64,000 bases of DNA from Zobellia amurskyensis. Its GTDB lineage: Bacteria > Bacteroidota > Bacteroidia > Flavobacteriales > Flavobacteriaceae. The stretch lies in NCBI RefSeq assembly GCF_009725985.1, contig NZ_RCNR01000017.1, positions 1-64,000 of the forward strand, in the 5' to 3' direction. Positions 27,547 to 35,930 of the stretch are shown here, in pieces. The notes below the pieces were generated by a model. That model was not told the DNA's origin. It did no database searches and saw nothing but the letters and a program-made list of their open reading frames with translations. The position numbers were made by a program, and so were the translations under genes. Numbering within the stretch: the first letter of the stretch is position 1; each line of letters opens with the position of its first letter.

Positions 27547-28995
27547 ATGAAAATCAACCTTTGGATTGTTCTACTTGCCCTATTTATTTTTTTTCCATCC
27601 ATAGCACAAGAAAATATTGCGGTACCGGCCGCAGAAACAGCTACTATTAATGATGTTGTTTCGCAAACCACAAACCACATTCAACCCAATGCCGGCTTTA
27701 GCTTAAAGAGCTTAGGACGAGGCATATTGGGTATGGCCGTACTTTTACTTATATCATTTTTATTCAGTTCAAACCGAAGAGCCATCAACTGGAAAACCGT
27801 TGGCATTGGCCTTACCTTGCAATTGTTCATTGCCATTGGCGTATTGAAAGTGCCATTTATTCAAAATGTATTTGAGTCTGTCGGTGAAGTTTTTATCAGT
27901 ATTTTGGGCTTTACCCGAGCAGGAAGTAAGTTTTTGTTTGACGGATTAGTAGTTGACACCAATACATTCGGTTATATTTTTGCCTTTCAGGTATTGCCTA
28001 CCATTATTTTCTTTTCGGCGTTAACCTCTTTGTTATTTTACCTGGGTGTCATCCAAAAGGTCGTAAGAGCCCTGGCTTGGATGCTTTCTAAAACCTTAGG
28101 CATCTCTGGTGCCGAAAGTCTATCCGTTGCCGGAAACATCTTTTTAGGACAGACCGAAGCCCCCTTACTAATCAAGGCCTACCTGGAGAAAATGACCAAA
28201 TCAGAAATTCTTTTGGTTATGATCGGCGGAATGGCAACCGTTGCAGGTGCAGTTTTAGCAGCTTACATTGGCTTTCTAGGAGGAGAAGACAAAGTTTTGC
28301 AACTTGTATTTGCCAAGCACCTTTTGGCCGCTTCCGTTATGGCTGCGCCAGGAGCTATCGTTATTTCTAAAATTCTTTACCCACAGACCGAACCTGTTAA
28401 TACGGAAGTAGCCGTGTCCTCTGAAAAAATTGGCGCCAACATTTTAGACGCTATAGCCAACGGTACTACCGAAGGCCTGAGGTTAGCCGTTAACGTTGGG
28501 GCAATGCTCTTAGTTTTTGTAGCGATGATTGCCATGCTAAACGGAATTTTAGATTGGATTGGAGATATTTCCTCGCTAAACCATTGGATTGCGGACAATA
28601 CTTCGTACAACAAGTTTTCTCTTGAAGCCGTGTTAGGTACAATTTTCGCCCCACTAATGTGGTTGATAGGTGTTGCCAATGAAGATATCATGCTTATGGG
28701 ACAACTCTTAGGTATTAAACTTGTTGCGAGTGAATTTGTAGGCTACATTCAATTGGCCGAATTAAAGGATATGGCTAAAGGTGCAAGTTTCACTTATAAT
28801 AAATCTGTGATAATGGCCACATATATGCTCTGCGGTTTTGCAAACTTTGCTTCCATTGGCATACAGATCGGGGGCATTGGCTCTTTAGCTCCAAGCCAAC
28901 GTAAAACCCTTTCAGAATTTGGTCTTAAAGCAGTTCTAGGTGGCTCAATCGCTTCCTTATTATCCGCCACTATTGCAGGGATGATTTTAGGATAA
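27547..28995 (+). CDS. Concentrative nucleoside transporter (CNT/NupC family)
   Basis: 482-residue multi-span nucleoside symporter. Family motifs are GNIFLGQTEAPLLIKAYLE and GMATVAGAVLAAYIGF, with a C-terminal gate domain containing YMLCGFANFASIGIQIGGIG. Before the first expected transporter helix there is a signal-peptide-like segment (MKINLWIVLLALFIFFPSIAQ) and a 30-residue polar stretch, which is unusual for NupC. Coupling ion is probably Na+ or H+, unproven. It is downstream of the BFN gene and upstream of thyA, placing uptake of nucleosides next to thymidylate synthesis. Confidence 0.92.
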   Translation: MKINLWIVLLALFIFFPSIAQENIAVPAAETATINDVVSQTTNHIQPNAGFSLKSLGRGILGMAVLLLISFLFSSNRRAINWKTVGIGLTLQLFIAIGVLKVPFIQNVFESVGEVFISILGFTRAGSKFLFDGLVVDTNTFGYIFAFQVLPTIIFFSALTSLLFYLGVIQKVVRALAWMLSKTLGISGAESLSVAGNIFLGQTEAPLLIKAYLEKMTKSEILLVMIGGMATVAGAVLAAYIGFLGGEDKVLQLVFAKHLLAASVMAAPGAIVISKILYPQTEPVNTEVAVSSEKIGANILDAIANGTTEGLRLAVNVGAMLLVFVAMIAMLNGILDWIGDISSLNHWIADNTSYNKFSLEAVLGTIFAPLMWLIGVANEDIMLMGQLLGIKLVASEFVGYIQLAELKDMAKGASFTYNKSVIMATYMLCGFANFASIGIQIGGIGSLAPSQRKTLSEFGLKAVLGGSIASLLSATIAGMILG

Positions 28996-29063
28996 ATACT
29001 ATTTTAAGATATTCACACTAAAAACCTCGGTTAATAAATTGCTAATAACTAGGTTTTGTAGAT

Positions 29064-29095
29064 TTTGACCCTTTATCCAATACCCTTTATCTTTA
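29064..29095 (+). promoter_or_regulatory. Promoter of thyA (TTTG-N20-TATCTTTA)
   Basis: A TTTG (29064-29067) lies 20 bases upstream of TATCTTTA (29088-29095), matching the Bacteroidota -33/-7 pattern except for the last base. The ATG starts at 29103, so transcription would begin within a few bases of the start codon, giving a leaderless or nearly leaderless mRNA. Confidence 0.55.
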
Positions 29096-29102
29096 CCCCA
29101 CT

Positions 29103-29927
29103 ATGAGACAATACCACGATTTACTAAAGCACGTACTTGAAAACGGCAACCAAAAAGGAGACCGTACGGGAACAGGAACTTTGAGCGTTTTTGGACACCA
29201 AATGCGTTTTGACCTGAGTGAGGGCTTTCCTATGGTTACTACCAAAAAGCTACACCTAAAGTCTATTGTTTATGAATTGCTTTGGTTTTTAAAAGGGGAT
29301 ACAAATATCAAATACCTTCAAGAAAACGGTGTTCGCATCTGGAACGACTGGGCCGATGAAAATGGCGATTTAGGTCCCGTTTACGGTCATCAATGGCGCA
29401 ATTGGAACAATGATGAAATCGATCAAATTAAAGATGTCATTGAGTCATTAAAGAACAATCCAAATAGTAGACGTATGTTGGTTTCCGCTTGGAACCCAAG
29501 CGTGCTTCCGGATACTTCAAAATCATTTTCAGAAAACGTAGCGAACGGTAAAGCGGCACTTCCTCCGTGTCATGCCTTTTTTCAATTTTATGTTTCTGAC
29601 GGTAAACTTTCATGTCAACTTTATCAACGTAGCGCGGATATATTCTTAGGTGTTCCTTTTAATATAGCCTCCTACGCACTATTTACCATGATGATGGCAC
29701 AGGTATGTGGTTATGAAGCTGGTGAATTCATTCACACTTTTGGTGATGCCCATATTTACAACAACCATATGGAGCAGGTAGAATTACAATTAAGTCGAGA
29801 ACCCCGTCCGTTACCAAAAATGGTTATCAATCCCGAAATAAAAGATATTTTCGACTTTAATTTTGAAGATTTTACTTTGGAAGATTACAATCCCCACCCA
29901 CATATTAAAGGAGCTGTAGCGGTATAG
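29103..29927 (+). CDS. thyA: Thymidylate synthase
   Basis: 274-residue ThyA, which methylates dUMP to dTMP using methylene-tetrahydrofolate and releases dihydrofolate. Motifs are [18 protein letters not shown], the nucleophile region [13 protein letters not shown] (active Cys), the dUMP phosphate-binding [17 protein letters not shown] and [12 protein letters not shown]. The matching dihydrofolate reductase gene is 5 kb downstream on the same strand. Length is typical. Confidence 0.97.
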   Translation: MRQYHDLLKHVLENGNQKGDRTGTGTLSVFGHQMRFDLSEGFPMVTTKKLHLKSIVYELLWFLKGDTNIKYLQENGVRIWNDWADENGDLGPVYGHQWRNWNNDEIDQIKDVIESLKNNPNSRRMLVSAWNPSVLPDTSKSFSENVANGKAALPPCHAFFQFYVSDGKLSCQLYQRSADIFLGVPFNIASYALFTMMMAQVCGYEAGEFIHTFGDAHIYNNHMEQVELQLSREPRPLPKMVINPEIKDIFDFNFEDFTLEDYNPHPHIKGAVAV

Positions 29928-30001
29928 CGTTCACCAAAATTAGTATTGAGTTCATCGTGTACTTTCTATTATCCTTATATTTATAGGATATTAGAATTGC
30001 T

Positions 30002-31162
30002 ATGACCTTGACCGATTCCCTTGTAGATTTTTTTTTAGAGACGCGTAAACATACAGAAAACATCTGTGCTCCTTTAGAAATTGAAGATTATGTGGTACAG
30101 CCAATTATAGATGTTTCCCCTCCAAAATGGCACTTGGGTCACACAACCTGGTTCTTTGAAGAATTCATTTTAAAGCCTCATTTTAAAGGCTATACAATTT
30201 TTGACGAGGATTTCTCTTTCGTATTCAACAGTTACTATGAAACTGTAGGCAAACGCGTAGTGCGTTCTGATCGCGGCAATCTATCAAGACCTTCGGTAGA
30301 AAGTGTCTACGCGTACCGCACACACGTAACACAAGCCGTTAAAAACCTATTCAGCTCAACGCAAAGTCAAGAACTAAATGACTTATTGGAAATAGGCATA
30401 CATCATGAAAAACAGCACCAAGAATTACTGTTGACTGACATTAAATTCATTTTAGGCAACAATCCACTGCTTCCGGCCTATTCAAACAGTTTTAAAGAAC
30501 ACCCCGTTCAAAATGAAGCACAAGAGTGGATAACCATGGATGAAGGCATTTATGAAATAGGTCATAACTCAGATGCGTTTTGTTACGACAATGAGCTGGG
30601 AAGGCATAAGGTATATCTGCACTCGTTTCAAATATCAAATAACTTAATTTCCAATCAAGAATACATCACATTCATTGAGGCAGGAGGTTACAAAAAATTT
30701 GACCTTTGGCATGCCGAAGGTTGGGATTGGATAAACCAAAATAAAATATCTGCACCGTTATATTGGCACCATATTGATGGCACTTGGTATAACTATACCT
30801 TAGGTGGACTTCAAAAAATAACGCTAGAAGCACCTGTAACCCACATTTCATATTTTGAGGCATTTGCCTTTGCGCAATGGAAAGAATGCCGTCTTGCCAC
30901 AGAATTTGAATGGGAAGCTGCGCAGGCTTTTCTTTCTTGGGGCCAACGTTGGGAATGGACCGAAAGTGCCTACCTACCTTACCCTAATTATAAAAAAGCC
31001 GATGGCGCCTTAGGGGAATACAATGGTAAATTTATGGTAAACCAAAAAGTGCTTCGCGGAGGTTCTGTTGCTACACCAATAAGCCACACAAGACACACCT
31101 ACCGTAACTTTTTTCAGACCAATTTAAGATGGCAATATACCGGATTAAGGTTAGCCAAATAA
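30002..31162 (+). CDS. egtB: Ergothioneine biosynthesis sulfoxide synthase EgtB
   Basis: 386 residues. An N-terminal DinB-like domain carries the iron-binding histidines in PPKWHLGHTTWFFEEF and GIHHEKQHQELLLTD. A C-terminal FGE-sulfatase/C-type-lectin-like domain (YEIGHNSDAFCYDNELGRHKV ... RLATEFEWEAAQ ... LRGGSVATP ... NFFQTNLRWQYTGLRLA) holds the substrate. EgtB is an iron enzyme that joins trimethylhistidine (hercynine) to a thiol donor with oxygen. It is somewhat shorter than the usual 420 or so residues because the region before GQRWEWTESAYLPYP is compact. egtD follows after 50 bases. Confidence 0.93.
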   Translation: MTLTDSLVDFFLETRKHTENICAPLEIEDYVVQPIIDVSPPKWHLGHTTWFFEEFILKPHFKGYTIFDEDFSFVFNSYYETVGKRVVRSDRGNLSRPSVESVYAYRTHVTQAVKNLFSSTQSQELNDLLEIGIHHEKQHQELLLTDIKFILGNNPLLPAYSNSFKEHPVQNEAQEWITMDEGIYEIGHNSDAFCYDNELGRHKVYLHSFQISNNLISNQEYITFIEAGGYKKFDLWHAEGWDWINQNKISAPLYWHHIDGTWYNYTLGGLQKITLEAPVTHISYFEAFAFAQWKECRLATEFEWEAAQAFLSWGQRWEWTESAYLPYPNYKKADGALGEYNGKFMVNQKVLRGGSVATPISHTRHTYRNFFQTNLRWQYTGLRLAK

Positions 31163-31212
31163 TTTTTAGACACAGCACGTATAGTTTTTAGAACTTTTTC
31201 GACTTAAAAAGC

Positions 31213-32184
31213 ATGCATAAACCAACCCAAGTACTTTTCGAAACCCAATTTGAAGAAGATGTTCATACCGGGCTAACAGATTTCCCTAAACATTTATCAT
31301 CTAAATATTTTTACGATGAAAAAGGAGACAGGCTGTTCCAGGATATTATGAGCATGCCAGAATACTATCTTACACAAAAAGAATATGATATTCTTTTGAA
31401 CCACACCGCAGAGATAGCTCAACTTTTTGCCTCGGGAAATCCAAAATTTAAACTTATAGAATTAGGCGCCGGAGATGGAAAAAAAACTAAAATCCTTTTA
31501 AAGCATCTTTCTGAAAATGATTTTGAATTTAAATATCAGCCTATAGACATAAGTCAAAGTGTTTTAAACGGACTGGAAGATTCGCTTCAAAAAGAACTCC
31601 CCAATGTACGTGTAGAACCTCAGCAGGGTACTTATTTTGAAGCTCTAAAAAAAATAAATTCAGAAAATGGCACCAAGAAAATTATTCTGTTCTTAGGTTC
31701 CAATATTGGCAACTTACTTCATGAACAAGCTATAGATTTTCTAAAAAATGTTCAAGAACTCATGCAAGATGATGATTTGTTGTTCATTGGTTTTGATATG
31801 AAGAAAAACCCACAGACCATTTTAGATGCCTATAATGACCCAACCGGTATTACTGCCGCATTCAATAAAAATGTTCTAGCTAGAATCAATAACGAATTGG
31901 GGGGTAATTTTAACTTAGATAAGTTTCTACATTGGGAAGTATATGACCCGGAAACCGGAACAGCAAAGAGTTATTTAGTTGCTAAAGAAGCCCAATCCGT
32001 AAGGATTGACAAGTTAGACGTACTAATTAATTTTGGACAGTGGGAAACGATACACACCGAGATTTCACAGAAATATGATGATAAGGTTGTTGCATGGCTT
32101 GCCGAAAAAGCAGGCCTAAAAATAGAAACGGAATTTTGTGACGCCGAAAAGCATTACAAGAATTTTGTGCTAAGAAAAAGGTAA
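31213..32184 (+). CDS. egtD: L-histidine N-alpha-methyltransferase EgtD
   Basis: 323-residue SAM-dependent methyltransferase that trimethylates histidine to hercynine, the first ergothioneine step. Marks are KYFYDEKGDRLFQDIMSMPE YYLT-type start (split here), the SAM motif LIELGAGDGKKTKILL, LFLGSNIGNLLHEQA, and the C-terminal histidine-site region. It is co-oriented with egtB, as in other bacteria where EgtD product feeds EgtB. The gene draws on SAM, which is made by MetK in the same window. Confidence 0.95.
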   Translation: MHKPTQVLFETQFEEDVHTGLTDFPKHLSSKYFYDEKGDRLFQDIMSMPEYYLTQKEYDILLNHTAEIAQLFASGNPKFKLIELGAGDGKKTKILLKHLSENDFEFKYQPIDISQSVLNGLEDSLQKELPNVRVEPQQGTYFEALKKINSENGTKKIILFLGSNIGNLLHEQAIDFLKNVQELMQDDDLLFIGFDMKKNPQTILDAYNDPTGITAAFNKNVLARINNELGGNFNLDKFLHWEVYDPETGTAKSYLVAKEAQSVRIDKLDVLINFGQWETIHTEISQKYDDKVVAWLAEKAGLKIETEFCDAEKHYKNFVLRKR

Positions 32185-32240
32185 CAACGGTACCATACTT
32201 ACGAATCTACCATCTATGAAGATGATATAAATGTGTTAAT

Positions 32241-32522
32241 ATGAAAGCAATTTGGAACGATACGGTAATAGCTGAAAGCAATGAAACAGTTGTAGTGGAA
32301 AACAACCATTATTTCCCTGCGGAAAGCATCAAAAAAGAATACTTTAAGACAAGTGAAACACATACCACTTGCCCATGGAAGGGCAAGGCCCACTATTACA
32401 CCCTAGCAGTAGACGGCAAAGAAAACCCTGATGCTGCATGGTATTACCCAGAGGTTAGTCTATTGGCTAAAGGCATCAAAGGACGAGTTGCTTTTTGGAA
32501 AGGAGTAACCATAGAAGCATAA
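32241..32522 (+). CDS. DUF427 domain protein
   Basis: 93 residues, a single DUF427 (NTP-transferase-9-like) domain with the conserved VENNHYFPAESIKKEYF, TTCPWKGKAHYY and AWYYPEVSLLAKGIKGRVAF. Function is unknown. It follows egtD by 56 bases on the same strand with a terminator after it, so it probably belongs to the ergothioneine operon. That link is positional only. Confidence 0.88.
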   Translation: MKAIWNDTVIAESNETVVVENNHYFPAESIKKEYFKTSETHTTCPWKGKAHYYTLAVDGKENPDAAWYYPEVSLLAKGIKGRVAFWKGVTIEA

Positions 32523-32589
32523 AATAAAACTTCAACCACAGACACTCCTGCAATAGGTGTTCTTTGTTAGTTTTAAATCGATAACAAAA

Positions 32590-32619
32590 AAAGCCGGGAC
32601 ATATTCATGTTCCGGCTTT
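32590..32619. terminator. Bidirectional terminator after the egt operon
   Basis: A 13-bp stem (AAAGCCGGGACAT/ATGTTCCGGCTTT, one G-T wobble) with a 4-base loop lies between the DUF427 gene and the converging CBM48 gene. Confidence 0.92.
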
Positions 32620-32642
32620 CTATATATTTTCTAACGAATGGA

Positions 32643-32942
32643 TTATAGATCCAGAACGGCGTTTTCACCACCTGCATAATCGTTCCACTGGTAACGATCA
32701 GCTTCCGCTTCGTTTACGTAGTTTCCGTCTATGATATACTTAAATTCAAAAGAAGTTTCTTTTGGAAGCTCTAAAGTACCTTTAAAGTTACCATTTTTCA
32801 ATTTCTTCAATGAACTTGCTTTATTAGCTTTCCAGTTATTGAAATCACCTACAACAGCTACTTTTGTTGCTTCATCCGCAGGAACCGTAAAAGTAACCTT
32901 ACATACGGGTTTTGTTTTGAGATACTGTTTTGAAATTGCCAT
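32643..32942 (-). CDS. Small isoamylase-N / CBM48-like protein
   Basis: 99 residues consisting of one early-set, glycogen-binding-like domain: VCKVTFTVPADEATKVAVVG, DFNNWKANKASSLKKLKNG, FEFKYIIDGNYVNEAEADRY. The family occurs in AMPK beta subunits and glucan enzymes, where it binds alpha-glucans. As a stand-alone protein in Bacteroidota its role is unknown. No signal peptide is seen. It is monocistronic. Confidence 0.88.
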   Translation of the reverse strand: MAISKQYLKTKPVCKVTFTVPADEATKVAVVGDFNNWKANKASSLKKLKNGNFKGTLELPKETSFEFKYIIDGNYVNEAEADRYQWNDYAGGENAVLDL

Positions 32943-33111
32943 TATGTATTATTTTAAATTGATTTTTTAGTTTCTAAATCAAGGGCAAAACTAATATATT
33001 AAAATGCTCATATACAATGATTAACGCATTTTTATCATTTTCGCAATATTAACATAACAAATAGTTAATGGACGCAAAAAAAGGTCTTCCTATTACCTAC
33101 ATTGCCAACCC

Positions 33112-34200
33112 CTATATCACTGTTTTTAAGATTTTTACAACTTCATTGACATCCTCTTCATTATTATAGAAATGAAAACTGAACCTAATACCCTCTCCAC
33201 GTTGCGAACAAATGACTCCTTTCTCCGTTAATTGTTGAAATAGAGCGTTATCTCCCTGTATATTAAATATAGTACTATGGTCTTCTCTACCAACTATTGA
33301 CTTGGGCAATAGCCCTAGTTCACCAAATTCTCCTTGAGCCTTCTTAGAAAGCAGTTTTAATTGGTTTTCAATAGCCCCTTTCCCCAATGTATTTAAATAC
33401 TCTAAGGAAAATTTTAAACTTCCAAAGTTTAACGTATCAAGATGTCCTGGCTCAAACCGGTTGGCAAACGGTATCCTATCTCGCGCATCAAGATTGTGCC
33501 CTGACGCATTGTAACCAATAGTACGCACTGTAAACATCTCTTCTACCCCGTCCTTAAATAACATAAACCCATTTCCGTAACCAGATAGCAACCACTTATA
33601 AGCACTTGCCCCAAGAACATCCAAAGGCGAACTCTCAAAATCAAAATTAGATGTACCGCAAAATTGAGTACCATCCGCAATAATCTTCAAGTTAGGAAAT
33701 TTCAATTTAATTTCTGAAAGAAATTTCATACTTATTTTATAGCCGTTTGTCCACTGAACTAAACTTAATGCCAAAACGGATATATCTTCTTTCTTTAATT
33801 TTTCCACTATTGCAGTCTCCAAGTTCTCATTCAACTCAACATAAGAAACGTTGAAACCACGATATTCAAAAGGCCAATTTACTGATGGATAATCATCTTT
33901 AACCAATAAAACCTTATGACTTTCACCCAATCCCTCCAACAACATATTCAACCCGAGAGTAAAATTTTGAACCAAAGCCGTATTCTCTTTTTTTGCTCCA
34001 AAGAAATTGGCCACAGTTTCACGCGTTTCAGAAACTAATTTAGCAGCTACCTTATTTCTAAAATTACTTCCCCCTATTAAATAATCTAGATCATGCTCTT
34101 GCCGCCATTCCATTAAATCATCATTAAGCAATCCTGAAGAAGCGGTGTTAGCATATATGTACTGACTTAAAACAGGAAAGTGTTTTCTGGTATTTTTCAT
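33112..34200 (-). CDS. Class V aminotransferase-fold PLP enzyme
   Basis: 362 residues, PLP-dependent fold type I, class V (cysteine desulfurase/selenocysteine lyase-like). The cofactor lysine is likely in LGASAYKWLLSGYGNGF, preceded by the PLP-contacting IIADGTQFCG. The N-terminus HFPVLSQYIYANTASSGLL is like other class V lyases. No mobile active-site cysteine loop typical of NifS/IscS was seen. The ergothioneine lyase EgtE belongs to this fold class, and egtBD lie 1 kb away, but this gene is on the opposite strand. The assignment to EgtE is only a hypothesis. Confidence 0.82.
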   Translation of the reverse strand: MKNTRKHFPVLSQYIYANTASSGLLNDDLMEWRQEHDLDYLIGGSNFRNKVAAKLVSETRETVANFFGAKKENTALVQNFTLGLNMLLEGLGESHKVLLVKDDYPSVNWPFEYRGFNVSYVELNENLETAIVEKLKKEDISVLALSLVQWTNGYKISMKFLSEIKLKFPNLKIIADGTQFCGTSNFDFESSPLDVLGASAYKWLLSGYGNGFMLFKDGVEEMFTVRTIGYNASGHNLDARDRIPFANRFEPGHLDTLNFGSLKFSLEYLNTLGKGAIENQLKLLSKKAQGEFGELGLLPKSIVGREDHSTIFNIQGDNALFQQLTEKGVICSQRGEGIRFSFHFYNNEEDVNEVVKILKTVI

Positions 34201-34228
34201 CTCGTATTTTCTGTGTCGGCAATTGCCT

Positions 34229-34236
34229 TATCTTTG
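34229..34236 (+). promoter_or_regulatory. Promoter -7 box for the 2TM-folA operon
   Basis: TATCTTTG matches TAnnTTTG exactly and ends 22 bases before the ATG at 34259. Confidence 0.6.
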
Positions 34237-34258
34237 TAATCTAAAGATAACTATTCGT

Positions 34259-34648
34259 ATGTTCTCTAAAAACAAAAACCGCTCTGAAGTGGATCTTGAG
34301 CAGCATGAAATGCTCGAAAACGCTCAAACACGCATTAAACAAAAGAAACGTCTATATGTCCATTTCGTAATTTTTCTTATTGGTAGTGTTTTTTTGATTT
34401 TAATCAATAAGATTCTAAAATACGGAGAGACCTATGATTGGTTTATTTGGTGTATTACCTTTTGGGCCTTTTTATTTATCATACACGCATTTAATGTTTT
34501 CGTTACCCAAAAATTTATGGGCAAGGACTGGGAGCGTACCCAACGTGAAAAGTTGGTGGCAAAACAAAAGAAACGTATTGCCGAAATACAAAAAGAGATA
34601 GAGACTGATTTTCCGCTTTCTAAAATCAATAAAAAGATTGAACCATGA
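34259..34648 (+). CDS. 2TM domain protein
   Basis: 129 residues from the ATG at 34259 (MFSKNKNRSEVDLEQHEML); an upstream ATG at 34223 lies before the promoter box and is rejected. Two transmembrane helices (about 38-58, VHFVIFLIGSVFLILIN, and 65-88, FIWCITFWAFLFIIHAFNVF) separate a charged N-terminus and a basic coiled C-tail (KLVAKQKKRIAEIQKEIE). This is the small Bacteroidota 2TM family, sometimes fused to LytTR or histidine-kinase domains; here it stands alone. The stop overlaps the folA start (ATGA). Confidence 0.85.
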   Translation: MFSKNKNRSEVDLEQHEMLENAQTRIKQKKRLYVHFVIFLIGSVFLILINKILKYGETYDWFIWCITFWAFLFIIHAFNVFVTQKFMGKDWERTQREKLVAKQKKRIAEIQKEIETDFPLSKINKKIEP

Positions 34649-35142
34649 AAACTGTAGCAATGATAGCCGCGGCTGCCGAGAATGATGCTCTGGGAAAAGA
34701 TAACGACCTTCTGTGGCATTTACCGGATGATTTTAAAAGGTTTAAAAGCCTTACTTCCGGGCATAGTATTATCATGGGAAGAAAAACATACGAAAGCTTT
34801 CCTAAACCTCTTCCCAACCGTAAGCACATAATTATAACAAGAGATAAGAACTACACGGTAAATTATGACACATGTGTTGTTGTTCATTCGCTACCAGAAG
34901 CTTTGGAACTTGTAAAAGACGAGCCTTTATCCTTTATAATTGGAGGTGGTGAAATTTATAATCTGGGCATGGAAGAAGCCAACAAAATTGAACTTACCCG
35001 TGTACACGGAACTTTTGAAGACGCCGATACGTATTTTCCTAAAATAGACGAATCCGTTTGGGAGCTCGCTACCGAGCAGTACCATCCTATAGATGAGAAA
35101 CACAAATACGCGTTTACGTATCTTACCTATTTAAAAATCTAA
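34645..35142 (+). CDS. folA: Dihydrofolate reductase
   Basis: 165-residue DHFR that regenerates tetrahydrofolate after ThyA. Motifs are MIAAAAENDALGKDNDLLWHLPDDFKRF-type N-terminus (split here), IIMGRKTYESFPKPLPNR with NADPH contacts, and SFIIGGGEIYNLGM. It overlaps the 2TM gene by 4 bases at the 5' end and the converging murI by 12 bases at the 3' end, so its C-terminal LKI is coded in shared DNA. Confidence 0.97.
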   Translation: MKTVAMIAAAAENDALGKDNDLLWHLPDDFKRFKSLTSGHSIIMGRKTYESFPKPLPNRKHIIITRDKNYTVNYDTCVVVHSLPEALELVKDEPLSFIIGGGEIYNLGMEEANKIELTRVHGTFEDADTYFPKIDESVWELATEQYHPIDEKHKYAFTYLTYLKI

Positions 35143-35919
35143 TTTCTCAACTTGGAGATTGGCCGTTACGTCTTCAACAAAGCTTTTTAAGACCTCTGGA
35201 GCTACATTCGTATGGAGCCTATGTTTCGCTTCATTCTTTGTAGTATTTATAATTGCATTCTTTTCTAGCACCGCTTTTACCTGCCGGGCAACCGCCTCTC
35301 CAGAATCAATAATCTTTACATGGGCGGGCAGTATACTTTTTAAGATAGGAATCAGGTAAGGATAGTGCGTACACCCCAGAACCAAATGATCCATACCTTG
35401 ATCAAGCATTGGCCCCACATACTTATTCAAAAGCTCCTTGGTCTCCGCTGAATCTATTTTACCATTTTCTATTAACGGAACCAAACCTGTACCTTCTTGC
35501 TCTATAATTTTAATACCGTTACCGTGATTTCCCGATGTACTGTGAAAAAGGCTACTGGAAAGTGTCCCCTTTGTTGCCAATACACCAACAGTCTTTGATT
35601 CCGATTGCAAGGCCGCAGGCTTAATAGCAGGCTCTATACCTATAAAAGGCACGGTATAATGCGCTCTTAGATAAGAAATAGCATTAGTCGTAGCCGTATT
35701 ACAGGCTACGACAATGATTTTACACCCTTCACCTAAAAGGAACTCGGTATTCTTTATGCTTAACTGAAGAATTTCTTCCTGAGACTTCTCCCCGTAGGGT
35801 GCATTTTTACTATCCGCCAAATAAATAGTATTCTCATTAGGCAGGAGTTTCTGAATTTCTTTCCAAATGGAAGTCCCTCCTACCCCCGAATCAAAAACAC
35901 CTATTGGCTGACTGTTCAT
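35131..35919 (-). CDS. murI: Glutamate racemase
   Basis: 262-residue racemase supplying D-glutamate for peptidoglycan. The two catalytic cysteines are in VVACNTATTNA and LGCTHYPYL, and the N-terminal IGVFDSGVGGTSIW is present. The 3' end overlaps folA by 12 bases on the opposite strand. The alkaline phosphatase gene starts 11 bases beyond the murI start on the same strand (upstream), so they may be co-transcribed. Confidence 0.97.
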   Translation of the reverse strand: MNSQPIGVFDSGVGGTSIWKEIQKLLPNENTIYLADSKNAPYGEKSQEEILQLSIKNTEFLLGEGCKIIVVACNTATTNAISYLRAHYTVPFIGIEPAIKPAALQSESKTVGVLATKGTLSSSLFHSTSGNHGNGIKIIEQEGTGLVPLIENGKIDSAETKELLNKYVGPMLDQGMDHLVLGCTHYPYLIPILKSILPAHVKIIDSGEAVARQVKAVLEKNAIINTTKNEAKHRLHTNVAPEVLKSFVEDVTANLQVEKLDF

Positions 35920-35930
35920 ATACTTCTTAA

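Noticed and set aside
33112-34200. Firm naming of the class V PLP enzyme as EgtE
   Set aside because: Fold class and a 1-kb distance are not enough; the gene is on the opposite strand and could be any class V lyase. Kept only as a hypothesis.
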